Assembly (NCBI GenBank): GCA_041618535.1
Contig: JBFKFP010000016.1
Coordinates: forward strand, 1 to 27,283
Length of the DNA: 27,283 bases
From: SHLJ01 sp041618535
Lineage (GTDB): Bacteria; Bacteroidota; Bacteroidia; Flavobacteriales; Flavobacteriaceae
Direction: 5' to 3'
Shown: positions 1 through 7,968 of the stretch, piece by piece
Position numbering within the stretch: position 1 is the first letter of the stretch
Layout: each line of letters begins with the position of its first letter
The notes under the pieces: model-generated
The model's database searches: none
Seen by the model: the letters and a program-made list of their open reading frames with translations, nothing else
Told to the model about the DNA's origin: nothing
Program-made: the position numbers and the translations under genes

Positions 1-280
1 GCAAGAAAAGCGGGCTTAAAAACAGTATGGCCAGAATCATTTTGCCAAGGGTGAGGGCGATGAAATAATAGAGAACTTTCGTCTGGCCCTTTTCTACCTG
101 TCTTAGCAGTGTGAAATAAACCAAAAATACCATCCCTGCATTAAACAGGTAGATTGCCCAGATCGGTATCTTAAGAATTCCATCAAAAAACTGATGAATC
201 AAATAAGCATGCAGCCCAAAAAGAAGAATGCTAAATACAGCCAGGTTGGCAAGGAATGTCTTCATTTTTTTAAACGACAT
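1..280 (-). CDS. DUF6168-like small membrane protein, 3' end cut by window edge
   Basis: An open frame starts at ATG 280 and runs off the left edge after 93 codons, so the C-terminus is missing. It reads MSFKKMKTFLANLAVFSILL at the start, then hydrophobic stretches at about residues 8-30, 39-58 and 70-93, so it is an integral membrane protein with at least three helices. A second in-frame ATG lies at 265. Only one base separates it from the atpZ stop (282), so the two are translationally coupled. I recognise it as the DUF6168-type protein that in flavobacteria sits between AtpZ and the ATP synthase a subunit (atpB). The family has no established function; by position a role beside the F0 sector is an inference. 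The family name is from memory of the pattern and context. Confidence 0.7.
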   Translation of the reverse strand, partial: MSFKKMKTFLANLAVFSILLFGLHAYLIHQFFDGILKIPIWAIYLFNAGMVFLVYFTLLRQVEKGQTKVLYYFIALTLGKMILAILFLSPLFL

Positions 281-281
281 C

Positions 282-518
282 CTATTTTGAGATTTTGTTA
301 ACCTGCTTTACAACGCCGTACATGGCCAAAGCAAATCCGACAAATGTGCCCAAGATGGTATAAATAGGTTCTTTTGTCTGGAATCGCTCATCCAGTTTGT
401 ACCCGATGAATGCCCCAATTCCAGTAATTATTGCCAATTGGAAGGCAATCCCAGAGAGTACGGCAACCTGTTTAAGCTGTTTTCCCCTTTTCTTCGGTTG
501 GTTTTTGTTGTTGTTCAC
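282..518 (-). CDS. atpZ: AtpZ/AtpI-like F0F1 ATP synthase accessory membrane protein
   Basis: 78 residues with a basic N-terminus (QPKKRGKQLKQ) and two predicted membrane helices, about 19-40 and 51-70, joined by a short charged loop with GYKLDERF. This is the usual size and layout of AtpZ/AtpI, small proteins encoded ahead of atpB and thought to help assemble the c-ring or handle Mg2+/Ca2+. The start is GTG at 518; there is no ATG in the N-terminal part, so the GTG is the best choice. It lies inside the bactofilin gene, giving a 47-base overlap (472-518) in a different frame. The stop is one base before the next gene. Expected downstream ATP synthase genes are outside the window. Confidence 0.8.
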   Translation of the reverse strand: MNNNKNQPKKRGKQLKQVAVLSGIAFQLAIITGIGAFIGYKLDERFQTKEPIYTILGTFVGFALAMYGVVKQVNKISK

Positions 519-897
519 CCTTATTGAGTTCTTTAACGGCTCCTTTCATATTGCAAACAGCATTGAATGTAGCCCCGGGCTCCACAGCAAGCTTTCCAAC
601 TTCTACTTCTCCCTGTATATAAGCCGTAGATTTTAAGGATAGGGTTCCTGATAGTTTTAATTTCCCGGAAAAACTGCCTTCAAAATCAGCATTAGTTCCG
701 TCGATGGTCCCATTCACAAAACCTGATTTCCCCACTACGATCTTGCCTTTGGTCCTGATATTTCCTTCTACCTGGCCATCTATCCTAAAAGCTCCTTTAC
801 TTATTATATCCCCGACAATCTTTGTGTCCTGAGCTATAACATTTTGCTGCGTGGAAGTTTCTTGAGTCATTTTTCCTTTTTTAGATTCTGAAAACAT
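472..897 (-). CDS. Bactofilin (polymer-forming cytoskeletal protein)
   Basis: 141 residues. The central part, about 20-115, shows the bactofilin pattern of short glycine-spaced beta strands (KIVGDIISKGAFRIDGQVEG, then KIVVGKSGFVNG and YIQGEVEVGKLAVEPGATF) that stack into a right-handed beta helix and polymerise without nucleotide. The tail is a polar Gln/Lys/Glu-rich extension, which coincides with the overlap with atpZ. Start at ATG 897; a second in-frame ATG at 870 (MTQETS) would remove nine residues. It begins 21 bases after the sprE/porW-like gene, so both are probably on one transcript. Bactofilins act in the cytoplasm at the membrane in cell shape, polarity or motility; the linkage to a gliding/secretion gene suggests such a role but does not prove it. 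Confidence 0.9.
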   Translation of the reverse strand: MFSESKKGKMTQETSTQQNVIAQDTKIVGDIISKGAFRIDGQVEGNIRTKGKIVVGKSGFVNGTIDGTNADFEGSFSGKLKLSGTLSLKSTAYIQGEVEVGKLAVEPGATFNAVCNMKGAVKELNKGEQQQKPTEEKGKTA

Positions 898-918
898 AAA
901 TGAATCGGGGTTAAAATG

Positions 919-3459
919 TTATTCTGATTTTAAGTAAGTGTCCAAATTCTTATGGATCTGAACGATCTGGTAATTTGCTGATGAGATTGATAAATAAGGC
1001 CTGTTGATATTGTTTTTCTCATATTCATTGAGAATCTCACCAAACCCCTGGGCCCCTTCAAAACTCTTCAGGTTATGTACCACCACAAAAATAGTTTCGC
1101 TGTCATAACGGTCCACAGAGGTTTTTAACTCGAGGTATTTTACACGCTCTACAGCGTCGTCCAGTTCGGCCTTAAAATCTTCTAATTCCTCCTTGGAAGG
1201 GCTTTTAAAGGTGTAAACAACTTTAAAACTATTCGTGTTGCTATCGTCGTAGAATTCCGTTCGTTCAAGCAATGGAATACTCTTTTGTACAATTTCTTCT
1301 GCTTTTTTTCCCTCCGGGCTATTCGGGTAGTTAAGCGCGATGTAATTAATGGCCTCTTTATATGCTTCAAATCCCATTAACCTGGCTTTGGATACGGCTT
1401 TCAGGAATTCAAACTTCGGCACAATGGCCTCACCATCAAACATGTTAATGTATTTGTCACATTCTTCGATAACTTCCGAATAATTCTGAGATTCATATTT
1501 GCGGTAAAGTCCTTCATAGATAATTTCCGGGCTGTTCTCATCGGCCTCGAGAATGACATCCGGGTTTAAAAGGATAATGGCATAACGTGAGTCGGGATGG
1601 TTATTGATTATATCGGCTTTCATAATCTCCGCCTCATCCTTCTGGCTCAGGGCCTCATATACCTTCAGAAGATTGTACTTAGCCGGCAATATAAGCCTGT
1701 CTTCCGGCTTGTTATCAAGAAGCGTTCTCAGCTTTTCTCTTGACAGCTCGTATTCGCGAAATTTTTCCTTGTATATAAGTCCAAGCTGATAATAGGCGAA
1801 ATTACGGTCGCGCACCAGGCTGTCGATAGCCGTCTCTTCCACGGGGATCAGGTCGATATAAAATTGAGGGTCGTAGCGTTCCTCATCGGTGGCTGCGGCA
1901 ATTACCGGATCCGCTTCTCTTGATGACCCGCCTGCCCTGCTCCTGTCTGACCATCTCCAGTTATCCTCAAGCTTTCTTTCTCCCCAGACCTGGATAAATT
2001 CATTTATTCCAAAGGCTACTGTAGTCGAATTGTAAAAATAGAATGATCCTGATTTTTCATCTTTCGGACCGATTTGATTCGGGTCGTTCTTAGATGATCC
2101 TGCGATACCCTGGAACTTTCTTTCCTCAGCTTCCCGCAAAGCTTTTTCGCGCTCGGCCTTTTCCCTCAGGCCGTCGGTATAAGCCTTGAAAAAAGCAAGA
2201 CGTTCTTCCTCATCCATTTCAACCAGGTTGATAATGCTGTCATTCCTAATGGCAACATCCTCATAATAAATAACATCATCGAGGTTATCACGCTTTCGTT
2301 TTATGCTTCGGAAGAGTTTAGTGTTGGTTTCCAGGTTCAGCAAAGTACTGTCATAATATGCTCCTGCGATCCTGTAAACAGCATTGTCGAAGTTCATATC
2401 CCCTAGAACCAAGTAGTTTCTGGCATTCAACAATTTATCCCTGGAATTGGTTCGAAGGGATTTATTGTAATAATCAACAGCTATACTGTCTGATCCGTTA
2501 TTCAAATGGAACTCTGCTATCTGATGGTAGATCTTATCCAGATAGGGCCTGTTTTCCCGATTTTCCTCAAGTTCGGTCAGCATTTCCAGGAACTCCAACT
2601 TATTTCCGCTATCGTAATCAAAATTCTTAGCCTTTTCAATATGGGCACTTATATAGTAAATACGTGCTGTTTTACGATGCAGGTCAATGACCTGGTTGAA
2701 TGCCATGTTCGCACTATCCCTCTTATCAAGGGCATTGTAAAGCTGCCCCTGAATAAAACGATATCGGCCCTTTTCTTCGTTTTTTCTCGTGGCAGCCGCT
2801 GCCATATCCAGGTATGTGATGGCTGTGTCAAGCACCTTTTTATTCATATAGGCCTGGGCAAGGGTTGAAGCTGCATCAGCCAGGTCTTGCTTCCTGATAT
2901 CGGCCTGCCGGAGTAATCTTTCCAGATTCTGAATGGCCAGTTCATCGTTTTCCAGTCTTAAATTCGTTTTCTCACGCCAGATCTTGGCCTGGTTTATTTT
3001 GTCGCTGGCAGGGTATTTGAACAGTATGTAATTAAAAGCCTCAAGGGCCGGAACAAATCTCTGGTCGAAATATCGGGCCTTGCCAAGCAAGAGATAGGCT
3101 TCATCTATCTGAGGGTTCTTTTCTTTTCCCTGGATATTCATGGAATGCTTCTGGATGGCCTTTACTGCCTTTTCTTCAGCTCTTTCAAAATCAGCATTTT
3201 TCGCCTGGCCCGGGAGGGACACATCTTCGAGAATTTGCATTCGCTCTATGGGTAATATCTCCCAATAATTATCTGTATAACCTTCAATTAAAGATTGTCG
3301 GCCACTTTCGAGGGCGATATTTCCATTGTAGAGGACATTGTATTCTGTACCTACAGCATGCCAATTCCTGCTGATGAAGTTATCCTTCTTCCTTGAACAA
3401 CCTTCAAAAACAAAAATCAGGAGAAGACCGCAAAGGATATGGAAATAGAGTTTTTTCAA
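919..3459 (-). CDS. porW: SprE/PorW-like type IX secretion and gliding lipoprotein
   Basis: 846 residues. The N-terminus is a lipoprotein signal: MKK, a hydrophobic run and a Cys at residue 21 (VFEGC), followed by SRKKD. The body is mostly helical with tetratricopeptide-like repeats: about 115-385 (for example AYLLLGKARYFDQRFVPALE, and a run around YRFIQGQLYNALDKRDSANM) and again about 555-735. A Lys/Glu-rich segment lies near 420-450. The last 100 residues form a separate alpha/beta domain ending SSANYQIVQIHKNLDTYLKS. Length, the RNWHAVGTEYNVLYNGN segment after the Cys and this C-terminus match SprE of Flavobacterium johnsoniae and PorW of Porphyromonas, needed for type IX secretion (and for gliding in the former). 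The start is TTG at 3459 because no ATG precedes the signal peptide. It heads the sprE-bactofilin-atpZ group. Confidence 0.85.
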   Translation of the reverse strand: MKKLYFHILCGLLLIFVFEGCSRKKDNFISRNWHAVGTEYNVLYNGNIALESGRQSLIEGYTDNYWEILPIERMQILEDVSLPGQAKNADFERAEEKAVKAIQKHSMNIQGKEKNPQIDEAYLLLGKARYFDQRFVPALEAFNYILFKYPASDKINQAKIWREKTNLRLENDELAIQNLERLLRQADIRKQDLADAASTLAQAYMNKKVLDTAITYLDMAAAATRKNEEKGRYRFIQGQLYNALDKRDSANMAFNQVIDLHRKTARIYYISAHIEKAKNFDYDSGNKLEFLEMLTELEENRENRPYLDKIYHQIAEFHLNNGSDSIAVDYYNKSLRTNSRDKLLNARNYLVLGDMNFDNAVYRIAGAYYDSTLLNLETNTKLFRSIKRKRDNLDDVIYYEDVAIRNDSIINLVEMDEEERLAFFKAYTDGLREKAEREKALREAEERKFQGIAGSSKNDPNQIGPKDEKSGSFYFYNSTTVAFGINEFIQVWGERKLEDNWRWSDRSRAGGSSREADPVIAAATDEERYDPQFYIDLIPVEETAIDSLVRDRNFAYYQLGLIYKEKFREYELSREKLRTLLDNKPEDRLILPAKYNLLKVYEALSQKDEAEIMKADIINNHPDSRYAIILLNPDVILEADENSPEIIYEGLYRKYESQNYSEVIEECDKYINMFDGEAIVPKFEFLKAVSKARLMGFEAYKEAINYIALNYPNSPEGKKAEEIVQKSIPLLERTEFYDDSNTNSFKVVYTFKSPSKEELEDFKAELDDAVERVKYLELKTSVDRYDSETIFVVVHNLKSFEGAQGFGEILNEYEKNNINRPYLSISSANYQIVQIHKNLDTYLKSE

Positions 3460-3499
3460 CCTTGGTCCGTTTAGTACATGTATAACTGTGCCAAGTGCA

Positions 3500-3507
3500 C
3501 AATATTA
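3500..3507 (-). promoter_or_regulatory. Possible -7 box for the sprE/porW-like gene
   Basis: On the minus strand this reads TAATATTG, one mismatch from the Bacteroidota -7 consensus TAnnTTTG, and lies 40 bases before the TTG start at 3459. No convincing TTTG -33 box precedes it. The 116-base space (3460-3575) is the only large gap upstream of this gene, so a promoter is expected here, but this particular box is a weak candidate. Confidence 0.3.
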
Positions 3508-3575
3508 TGCTTAGGGGTAAAAATAAACATCTTTTCGTACAAAACGAATAATTGAGGGGACTTTTAGATCAGCGG

Positions 3576-4271
3576 TTATCCGGCAAAATGTGCTTCTAAT
3601 TCCTTGAGGGTGGCATCACTGGTTTTCAGATCTTTAACCACTTCCCCTTTATCCAGCACAACTATGCGCTCACAAACCTCGGTAACGTGCATCAGGTCAT
3701 GACTGGAAACCAGCACCGTGATATCCTTATTATCGCTGAGTTCTCTCAGGATCTTTTTCAACTTGATCTGGGTAGTCGGGTCCAAATTTGCAAAAGGCTC
3801 ATCGAGGATTATAATTTCAGGATTTCCTATCAGTGCCGCTACTATTCCGGCTTTTTTCTGATTACCCTTGCTCAGGTCACGGAGGTATTTCTTCTTGCCC
3901 AGTATCTCCCCATGAAACAATTGCTCAAATTGCTTGAGAAAGGTATCGATATCCGCTCTGTTCTGCCCTCTCAGATCTCCTATGAAATAGAAGTATTCCT
4001 CTGGTGTAAGGTAGCCTATGAGAAAGCTTTCATCGATGAAGGCCGAGGTAAAGGGTTTCCACTCCTCGCTTTTATTGACCTGCACATCATTCATAGTTAG
4101 ATGACCGGTTGTGGGCTGAATAAGATCGAGCAAAAGGCTGAAAAAAGTAGTTTTCCCCGCTCCGTTATTACCTACAAGTCCGAATGACTGCCCACGTGGA
4201 ATACTCAGATCGGGTAGATTTAAAACCGAGACTCCGTTATACACCTTAGTTAAATTGTCTGTTACAATCAT
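3576..4271 (-). CDS. ABC transporter ATP-binding protein (partner of DUF5687 permease)
   Basis: 231 residues from ATG 4271; a TTG six bases upstream would add two residues, but MIVTDNLTKVYNG is the usual family N-terminus. Walker A is GNNGAGKT (about 34-41), the signature is LSKGNQ (133-138), Walker B is IIILDEP (153-159), the D-loop is NLDP and the switch histidine is in SSHD (191). LSKGNQ in place of LSGGQ is common among exporters of the drug/Na+ efflux type. It follows the DUF5687 permease gene by 14 bases, so the two should form one transporter at the inner membrane, with the ATPase on the cytoplasmic face. The substrate cannot be told from the sequence. Confidence 0.92.
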   Translation of the reverse strand: MIVTDNLTKVYNGVSVLNLPDLSIPRGQSFGLVGNNGAGKTTFFSLLLDLIQPTTGHLTMNDVQVNKSEEWKPFTSAFIDESFLIGYLTPEEYFYFIGDLRGQNRADIDTFLKQFEQLFHGEILGKKKYLRDLSKGNQKKAGIVAALIGNPEIIILDEPFANLDPTTQIKLKKILRELSDNKDITVLVSSHDLMHVTEVCERIVVLDKGEVVKDLKTSDATLKELEAHFAG

Positions 4272-4285
4272 TTCCAAACTCTTAA

Positions 4286-5764
4286 TTATGAATCCTGGCT
4301 AAAAGCCTCGATCATTTTATATTTTGATTTCAAATATTGAGATGTAATAAAACCCATAATTCGCTGATGGAACATTATCCCTATGATTCCCATCCCCAAG
4401 ATCACACCAACGCCAACACGGAACCCTGCCAGGAAATAGAAAATCGCGAAAATCGCCATCGGAACCAGCATCAAGGGAATCCCGATAAGCCATTGCACGG
4501 CACCTGTTCCCTGGAAATTGAACGCCGCCCTCTGGTCGAGGTCAATCTTTTTTCTGTTAAATGAACCTCCCCAGAGAATGACATAGGAATTTACTCCTAC
4601 GTTATACACTGCAGCAGCGAAATGCGCCAGCAGAATTTTCCAGCCGAAATAGACATAGGGGATGCTTAACACGAACATGATGACCACACTCATAACCATC
4701 AATGAATACTTCGATTTGAGATATCGCTCATATCTAAGGTTCTGACTCATCAGTAATTTATAGTAACTGCTGTCCCAGGCCGGGATAAATTGTCCGAAAT
4801 TGATAAGGAAAATTCCTGTCACGAATATGCCGATAAATACGAAAAACCACTCCATGTCCTGGTAAATGGGATTCGGATAAAAGAACAAGCCATAAACGAG
4901 CCCGATGACAAGCATCCACACGGCAGACTTAGAACGCTTATTCCTAAGGATGAGCTTGATGTCCAGCTGCATGAAAGGTGCAATATCCCCAAATTTTCGT
5001 GTCCATTCAAGGTTGGAAGATCTGGCTTCCTTCTTTTTGGTCTTTAAAGAGTTATCTATATAAAGTTTTTTCCTTAGCATGCCGAAATTTAACTGGTACA
5101 GACCCAGCAGAATCAGTGCCGGAAAGAGGAGCATCAATGGGTTCTCTGCAAGATTTAAAAAAGCTGTGGCTGTAAGGCCGGACATGGATATAAGCCCGAA
5201 GTAATTAAGCCCGAAAAGTCCGCCTGCTACCAGCAACACCGGCAGGAATGGCAATTCTGTTTCAGAGGCTATGCTCTCGATGATAAAATTCAGGAAATTG
5301 ATTATCAGGGTAAGTAGAATTAATCCAACCCACCACGGGAAGATCTGGCTTAACGGATAATCGTTCATGAGCAGCATGATCCCAAAAGGGATAAAAGCGA
5401 ACAGCGGCAGGAAGTTAAAAAACGAAATGGCAGATTTACCCAAAACGAAATGAACCACCGATCTTCTTTTAATTGGTAAAGTCAGCAATGGCTTTACGCT
5501 CATGACAGGTAATTTCTGGAAGAAGAACCGCATAAGCAGATCGGTGATGATCCAGTAAAACAGTAAGCCGTTAAAGATTATGAACGGATCGTCATCCGGG
5601 TATATCTTTTTAAGAAGAGGGTACATGGCAAGACCCAGAATGAGGAAAGTCGCCATGAAATAGAGGGCCATAAACACCAGAAAGATGTTCATCAACAAAT
5701 TCTTCTGCCAGTAAGATGAACGAAAATATTGTTTCCATTCAAGCCTTAGAAAGTGTCTGATCAT
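4286..5764 (-). CDS. DUF5687 family ABC transporter permease
   Basis: 492 residues, mainly hydrophobic, with about ten to twelve membrane segments and a basic cytoplasmic stretch in the middle (about 225-255, KKKEARSSNLEWTRKFGD). The N-terminus MIRHFLRLEWKQYFRSSYWQ resembles ABC-2 permeases and is characteristic of the DUF5687 family of Bacteroidota. It begins at ATG 5764 and its stop lies 14 bases before the ATPase gene, which is the expected partner. Such pairs are exporters or membrane-remodelling systems; no substrate has been assigned to this family as far as I know. It is transcribed away from the flavin reductase at 5868, with a TACATTTG box directly upstream. Confidence 0.85.
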   Translation of the reverse strand: MIRHFLRLEWKQYFRSSYWQKNLLMNIFLVFMALYFMATFLILGLAMYPLLKKIYPDDDPFIIFNGLLFYWIITDLLMRFFFQKLPVMSVKPLLTLPIKRRSVVHFVLGKSAISFFNFLPLFAFIPFGIMLLMNDYPLSQIFPWWVGLILLTLIINFLNFIIESIASETELPFLPVLLVAGGLFGLNYFGLISMSGLTATAFLNLAENPLMLLFPALILLGLYQLNFGMLRKKLYIDNSLKTKKKEARSSNLEWTRKFGDIAPFMQLDIKLILRNKRSKSAVWMLVIGLVYGLFFYPNPIYQDMEWFFVFIGIFVTGIFLINFGQFIPAWDSSYYKLLMSQNLRYERYLKSKYSLMVMSVVIMFVLSIPYVYFGWKILLAHFAAAVYNVGVNSYVILWGGSFNRKKIDLDQRAAFNFQGTGAVQWLIGIPLMLVPMAIFAIFYFLAGFRVGVGVILGMGIIGIMFHQRIMGFITSQYLKSKYKMIEAFSQDS

Positions 5765-5771
5765 AGTCCAG

Positions 5772-5779
5772 CAAATGTA
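5772..5779 (-). promoter_or_regulatory. Putative -7 box for the DUF5687/ABC operon
   Basis: Minus strand reads TACATTTG, an exact match to TAnnTTTG. It ends only seven bases before the ATG at 5764, so a transcript from it would be leaderless or nearly so. No TTTG box is at the usual 19-22 base spacing. Chance occurrence in AT-rich DNA is possible. Confidence 0.35.
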
Positions 5780-5843
5780 CGGGATTAGTAAACTTAAGTG
5801 TTAATTTGTTACAAACTAATGGATTTTTCCTGCTCGCCTTCCT

Positions 5844-5851
5844 TATTTTTG
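5844..5851 (+). promoter_or_regulatory. Putative -7 box for the PaaE-type reductase
   Basis: TATTTTTG exactly matches the Bacteroidota -7 consensus TAnnTTTG and ends 16 bases before the ATG at 5868, implying a very short leader. The -33 region is weak. The same octamer recurs upstream of purD and ugd at nearly the same distance from the start codon. Confidence 0.5.
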
Positions 5852-5867
5852 CCAAAATTTTGATAGT

Positions 5868-6929
5868 ATGCCCAAGTTCTATGATCTGAAAATCGAAACC
5901 GTTAACAGGGAAACGGCCAAGGCGATTAGTATAAAATTTGAGATACCTGAGCATCTGAGATCCGAGTTCAGATTCGATGCCGGTCAATATATCACCATTA
6001 AAACCCTCCTAAAAGGAGAGGAGATAAGACGGGACTATTCCCTCTGCACAAATCCCCGGAAAGAGGATATAAAAGTTGTTGTGAAAGAGGTTGAGAATGG
6101 ATTTTTTTCGAGCTATGCGAATTCGGAATTGTCTGCAGGAGTTAAACTTGAGGTTGGCCCGCCAAAAGGGCGTTTTACCTTTATCCCAGACCCTGCTAAG
6201 TCGAGAACCATAATGGCGATTGCCGCAGGAAGCGGAATTACTCCCATCATGAGCATTCTTCAAAGCGTGCTTGAGGATGAGCCTCTCTCACGGTTTGTAC
6301 TGCTCTACGGAAATAAGTCGGTTGAGGATACTATCTTTTTTAAGCAGCTCGAGGAGTTAAAAGATAAATACGGAAATCGTTTTATCTACGTCAAGGCTTA
6401 CAGCCAGGCGCCTGCCCCTGGTTCACTTTTCGGAAGAATCGATCAATCTTTTATCCTTCATACTCTGAAACAGCTGGATGAAGAGAAGGAGGTAGATTGT
6501 TTTTACCTCTGCGGCCCCAAACCCCTGATCGATGAATCCAGCCGTGTTCTTATAAAGCAAGGTTATCCGGAATCAAAAATAAAATTTGAGCTCTTTACAA
6601 CCACCGATAGCGAAAATAGGCCTGAATCATCAGGAAAAGTGGTCGAAGGGATGTCGGATGTGGAGGTGGTAGTTGACGACGAGACATTTACCTTCAGTAT
6701 GGGTAAGGACAACACCATTCTCGAGGCTGCTCTCTCTCATGATATAGACGCTCCCTACAGCTGCCAGGGTGGTATATGCAGCAGCTGTCTGGCCCGAATA
6801 AAGGAAGGCTCGGCTGAAATGAGACAGAACAACATCCTGACCGATTCAGAGGTGGCTGAAGGCCTGATCCTTACCTGCCAGGCAGAACCTCGTTCCGGGA
6901 AGTTGATCGTTGATTATGACGATGTATAG
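5868..6929 (+). CDS. PaaE-type FAD/NAD(P)H reductase with 2Fe-2S ferredoxin domain
   Basis: 353 residues in three parts. Residues 1-105 form an FAD-binding barrel with RDYSLC (55-60). Residues 110-245 form an NAD(P)H domain with GSGITP (121-126), YGNK and CGPKP (215-219). Residues 265-353 form a plant-type ferredoxin with Cys 299, 304, 307 and 337, spaced C-x4-C-x2-C-x29-C as required for a 2Fe-2S cluster. It should pass electrons from NAD(P)H via FAD to the cluster and on to a partner oxygenase, desaturase or reductase. The order matches PaaE, the reductase of phenylacetyl-CoA epoxidase, but no paaABCD genes are nearby, so it more likely serves another partner. All cofactor residues are present. 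Its last 16 bases overlap the convergent glycosyltransferase. Confidence 0.9.
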   Translation: MPKFYDLKIETVNRETAKAISIKFEIPEHLRSEFRFDAGQYITIKTLLKGEEIRRDYSLCTNPRKEDIKVVVKEVENGFFSSYANSELSAGVKLEVGPPKGRFTFIPDPAKSRTIMAIAAGSGITPIMSILQSVLEDEPLSRFVLLYGNKSVEDTIFFKQLEELKDKYGNRFIYVKAYSQAPAPGSLFGRIDQSFILHTLKQLDEEKEVDCFYLCGPKPLIDESSRVLIKQGYPESKIKFELFTTTDSENRPESSGKVVEGMSDVEVVVDDETFTFSMGKDNTILEAALSHDIDAPYSCQGGICSSCLARIKEGSAEMRQNNILTDSEVAEGLILTCQAEPRSGKLIVDYDDV

Positions 6930-7951
6930 GCTCTATCTAAACAGGCTTTAACTTTATCCAAAACCTCTTCGGGGGTAATTGTTGAAATGGCTTTTTCATA
7001 GCCTTTGGGGAAACGGTTCCCATAAACCGAGGTCGGGATCTCCGGAAAGGAATCTCGGTCTGCCAGTATCGAATTTCCCTCATCCTGGTTAAATGGAGCA
7101 AAGCCCGCAAATGGATGGGTTACACCCCATAATGTAATAGTATCAATACCATAGGCTGCCGCCAGGTGTGCATTCCCGGAATCCATTGATACCATGAGCG
7201 ACAAATTGCGTATTAAAGTTAATTCTTCCTGAAATGAAATCTTTCCAGCCCATGTATGAACGTGATCGTACAGGGACGCCAAATCATTCAATGATTGAAC
7301 TTCACCCTCGCCACCACCAAAAAGAATGACCTCGCCCATTCCCTTTAAACCTGAAATCACGGTTTTCATTTTATCAAGCGGATATGCTTTTCCGCTATGA
7401 GCTGCGAATGGCGCAACCCCTATTAGATTTTTCCCGTTGGCAAGGGTATTTAAAAATTTTTCCGGAAGGAATGGCTTATCAGGAAAAATTGGATTATCCA
7501 ATTGAATTTCATACCCCATTTTCCTGAAAACATCGGCATAGCGTTCGTGTGTTGTACGGAGAGGTACAAATATTTTCCCGCTGGTTAGCGCATTTTTTTC
7601 CTTTCTGCCCTTGTTGATAGAGTTCCAGGGAGAAAGCCCTGTGAATATTTTCAGGATTCTTGTTCGCAACACATGGTGGCAGTCGGCTACGGCCTCACAT
7701 TTCAATGCCTTTAATTCCTTTGCTAATTTCCACAGGCCCGGCACACCTTTATGTTCGTTCTTAAAGTGGCCTTCAACAACTTCTAACTGGGGGAATTCAG
7801 AAAAGAGAGGATTAAAAAAGGGTCGGGTAAGGAGGCTTATTCTAATTTCAGGATAATTTTTAAGCAGTTGTCGCAATACCGGGACCAGCATTGCAACATC
7901 GCCCAATGCCGATAACCGGATAACTAGAATATGCCTGGGAACCTGGCTCAT
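6914..7951 (-). CDS. Glycosyltransferase family 9 (heptosyltransferase-like)
   Basis: 345 residues with the two Rossmann-like halves of GT9 enzymes. The N-terminal half opens with ILVIRLSALGDVAMLVPVL (8-26), the typical acceptor-side motif of heptosyltransferases. The C-terminal half has GVAPFAAHSGKAYP (178-191), GGGEGE (212-217) and MDSGNAHLAAAYG (256-268), the donor-site region with the conserved Asp and His. Enzymes of this family add ADP-heptose or a related sugar to the lipopolysaccharide inner core at the cytoplasmic face. It follows the DUF4254 gene by 17 bases, a pairing that I recall as common in flavobacteria. Donor sugar is not certain. Start ATG 7951; it ends inside the last codons of the opposing reductase gene. 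Confidence 0.88.
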   Translation of the reverse strand: MSQVPRHILVIRLSALGDVAMLVPVLRQLLKNYPEIRISLLTRPFFNPLFSEFPQLEVVEGHFKNEHKGVPGLWKLAKELKALKCEAVADCHHVLRTRILKIFTGLSPWNSINKGRKEKNALTSGKIFVPLRTTHERYADVFRKMGYEIQLDNPIFPDKPFLPEKFLNTLANGKNLIGVAPFAAHSGKAYPLDKMKTVISGLKGMGEVILFGGGEGEVQSLNDLASLYDHVHTWAGKISFQEELTLIRNLSLMVSMDSGNAHLAAAYGIDTITLWGVTHPFAGFAPFNQDEGNSILADRDSFPEIPTSVYGNRFPKGYEKAISTITPEEVLDKVKACLDRAYTSS

Positions 7952-7968
7952 TTCAGCCTGGATTGCAA

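Noticed and set aside
2358..2868. Open frames on the plus strand opposite the sprE-like gene (90 and 120 codons), and similar frames opposite other large genes.
   Set aside because: They are antisense to well-supported coding sequences, resemble no family, have no upstream space of their own and carry low-complexity, Cys/Ser-rich translations.
3534..3548. Small inverted repeat TTCGT-acaaa-ACGAA between the ABC ATPase gene and the sprE-like gene, considered as a terminator.
   Set aside because: Only five paired bases, mostly A-T, with no extension and no clear U-run directly after it on the expected strand; likely chance in AT-rich DNA.
5868..6929. Assignment of the reductase as part of a phenylacetate degradation operon (paaE).
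   Set aside because: No paaA, B, C or D genes are adjacent; only the domain order matches.
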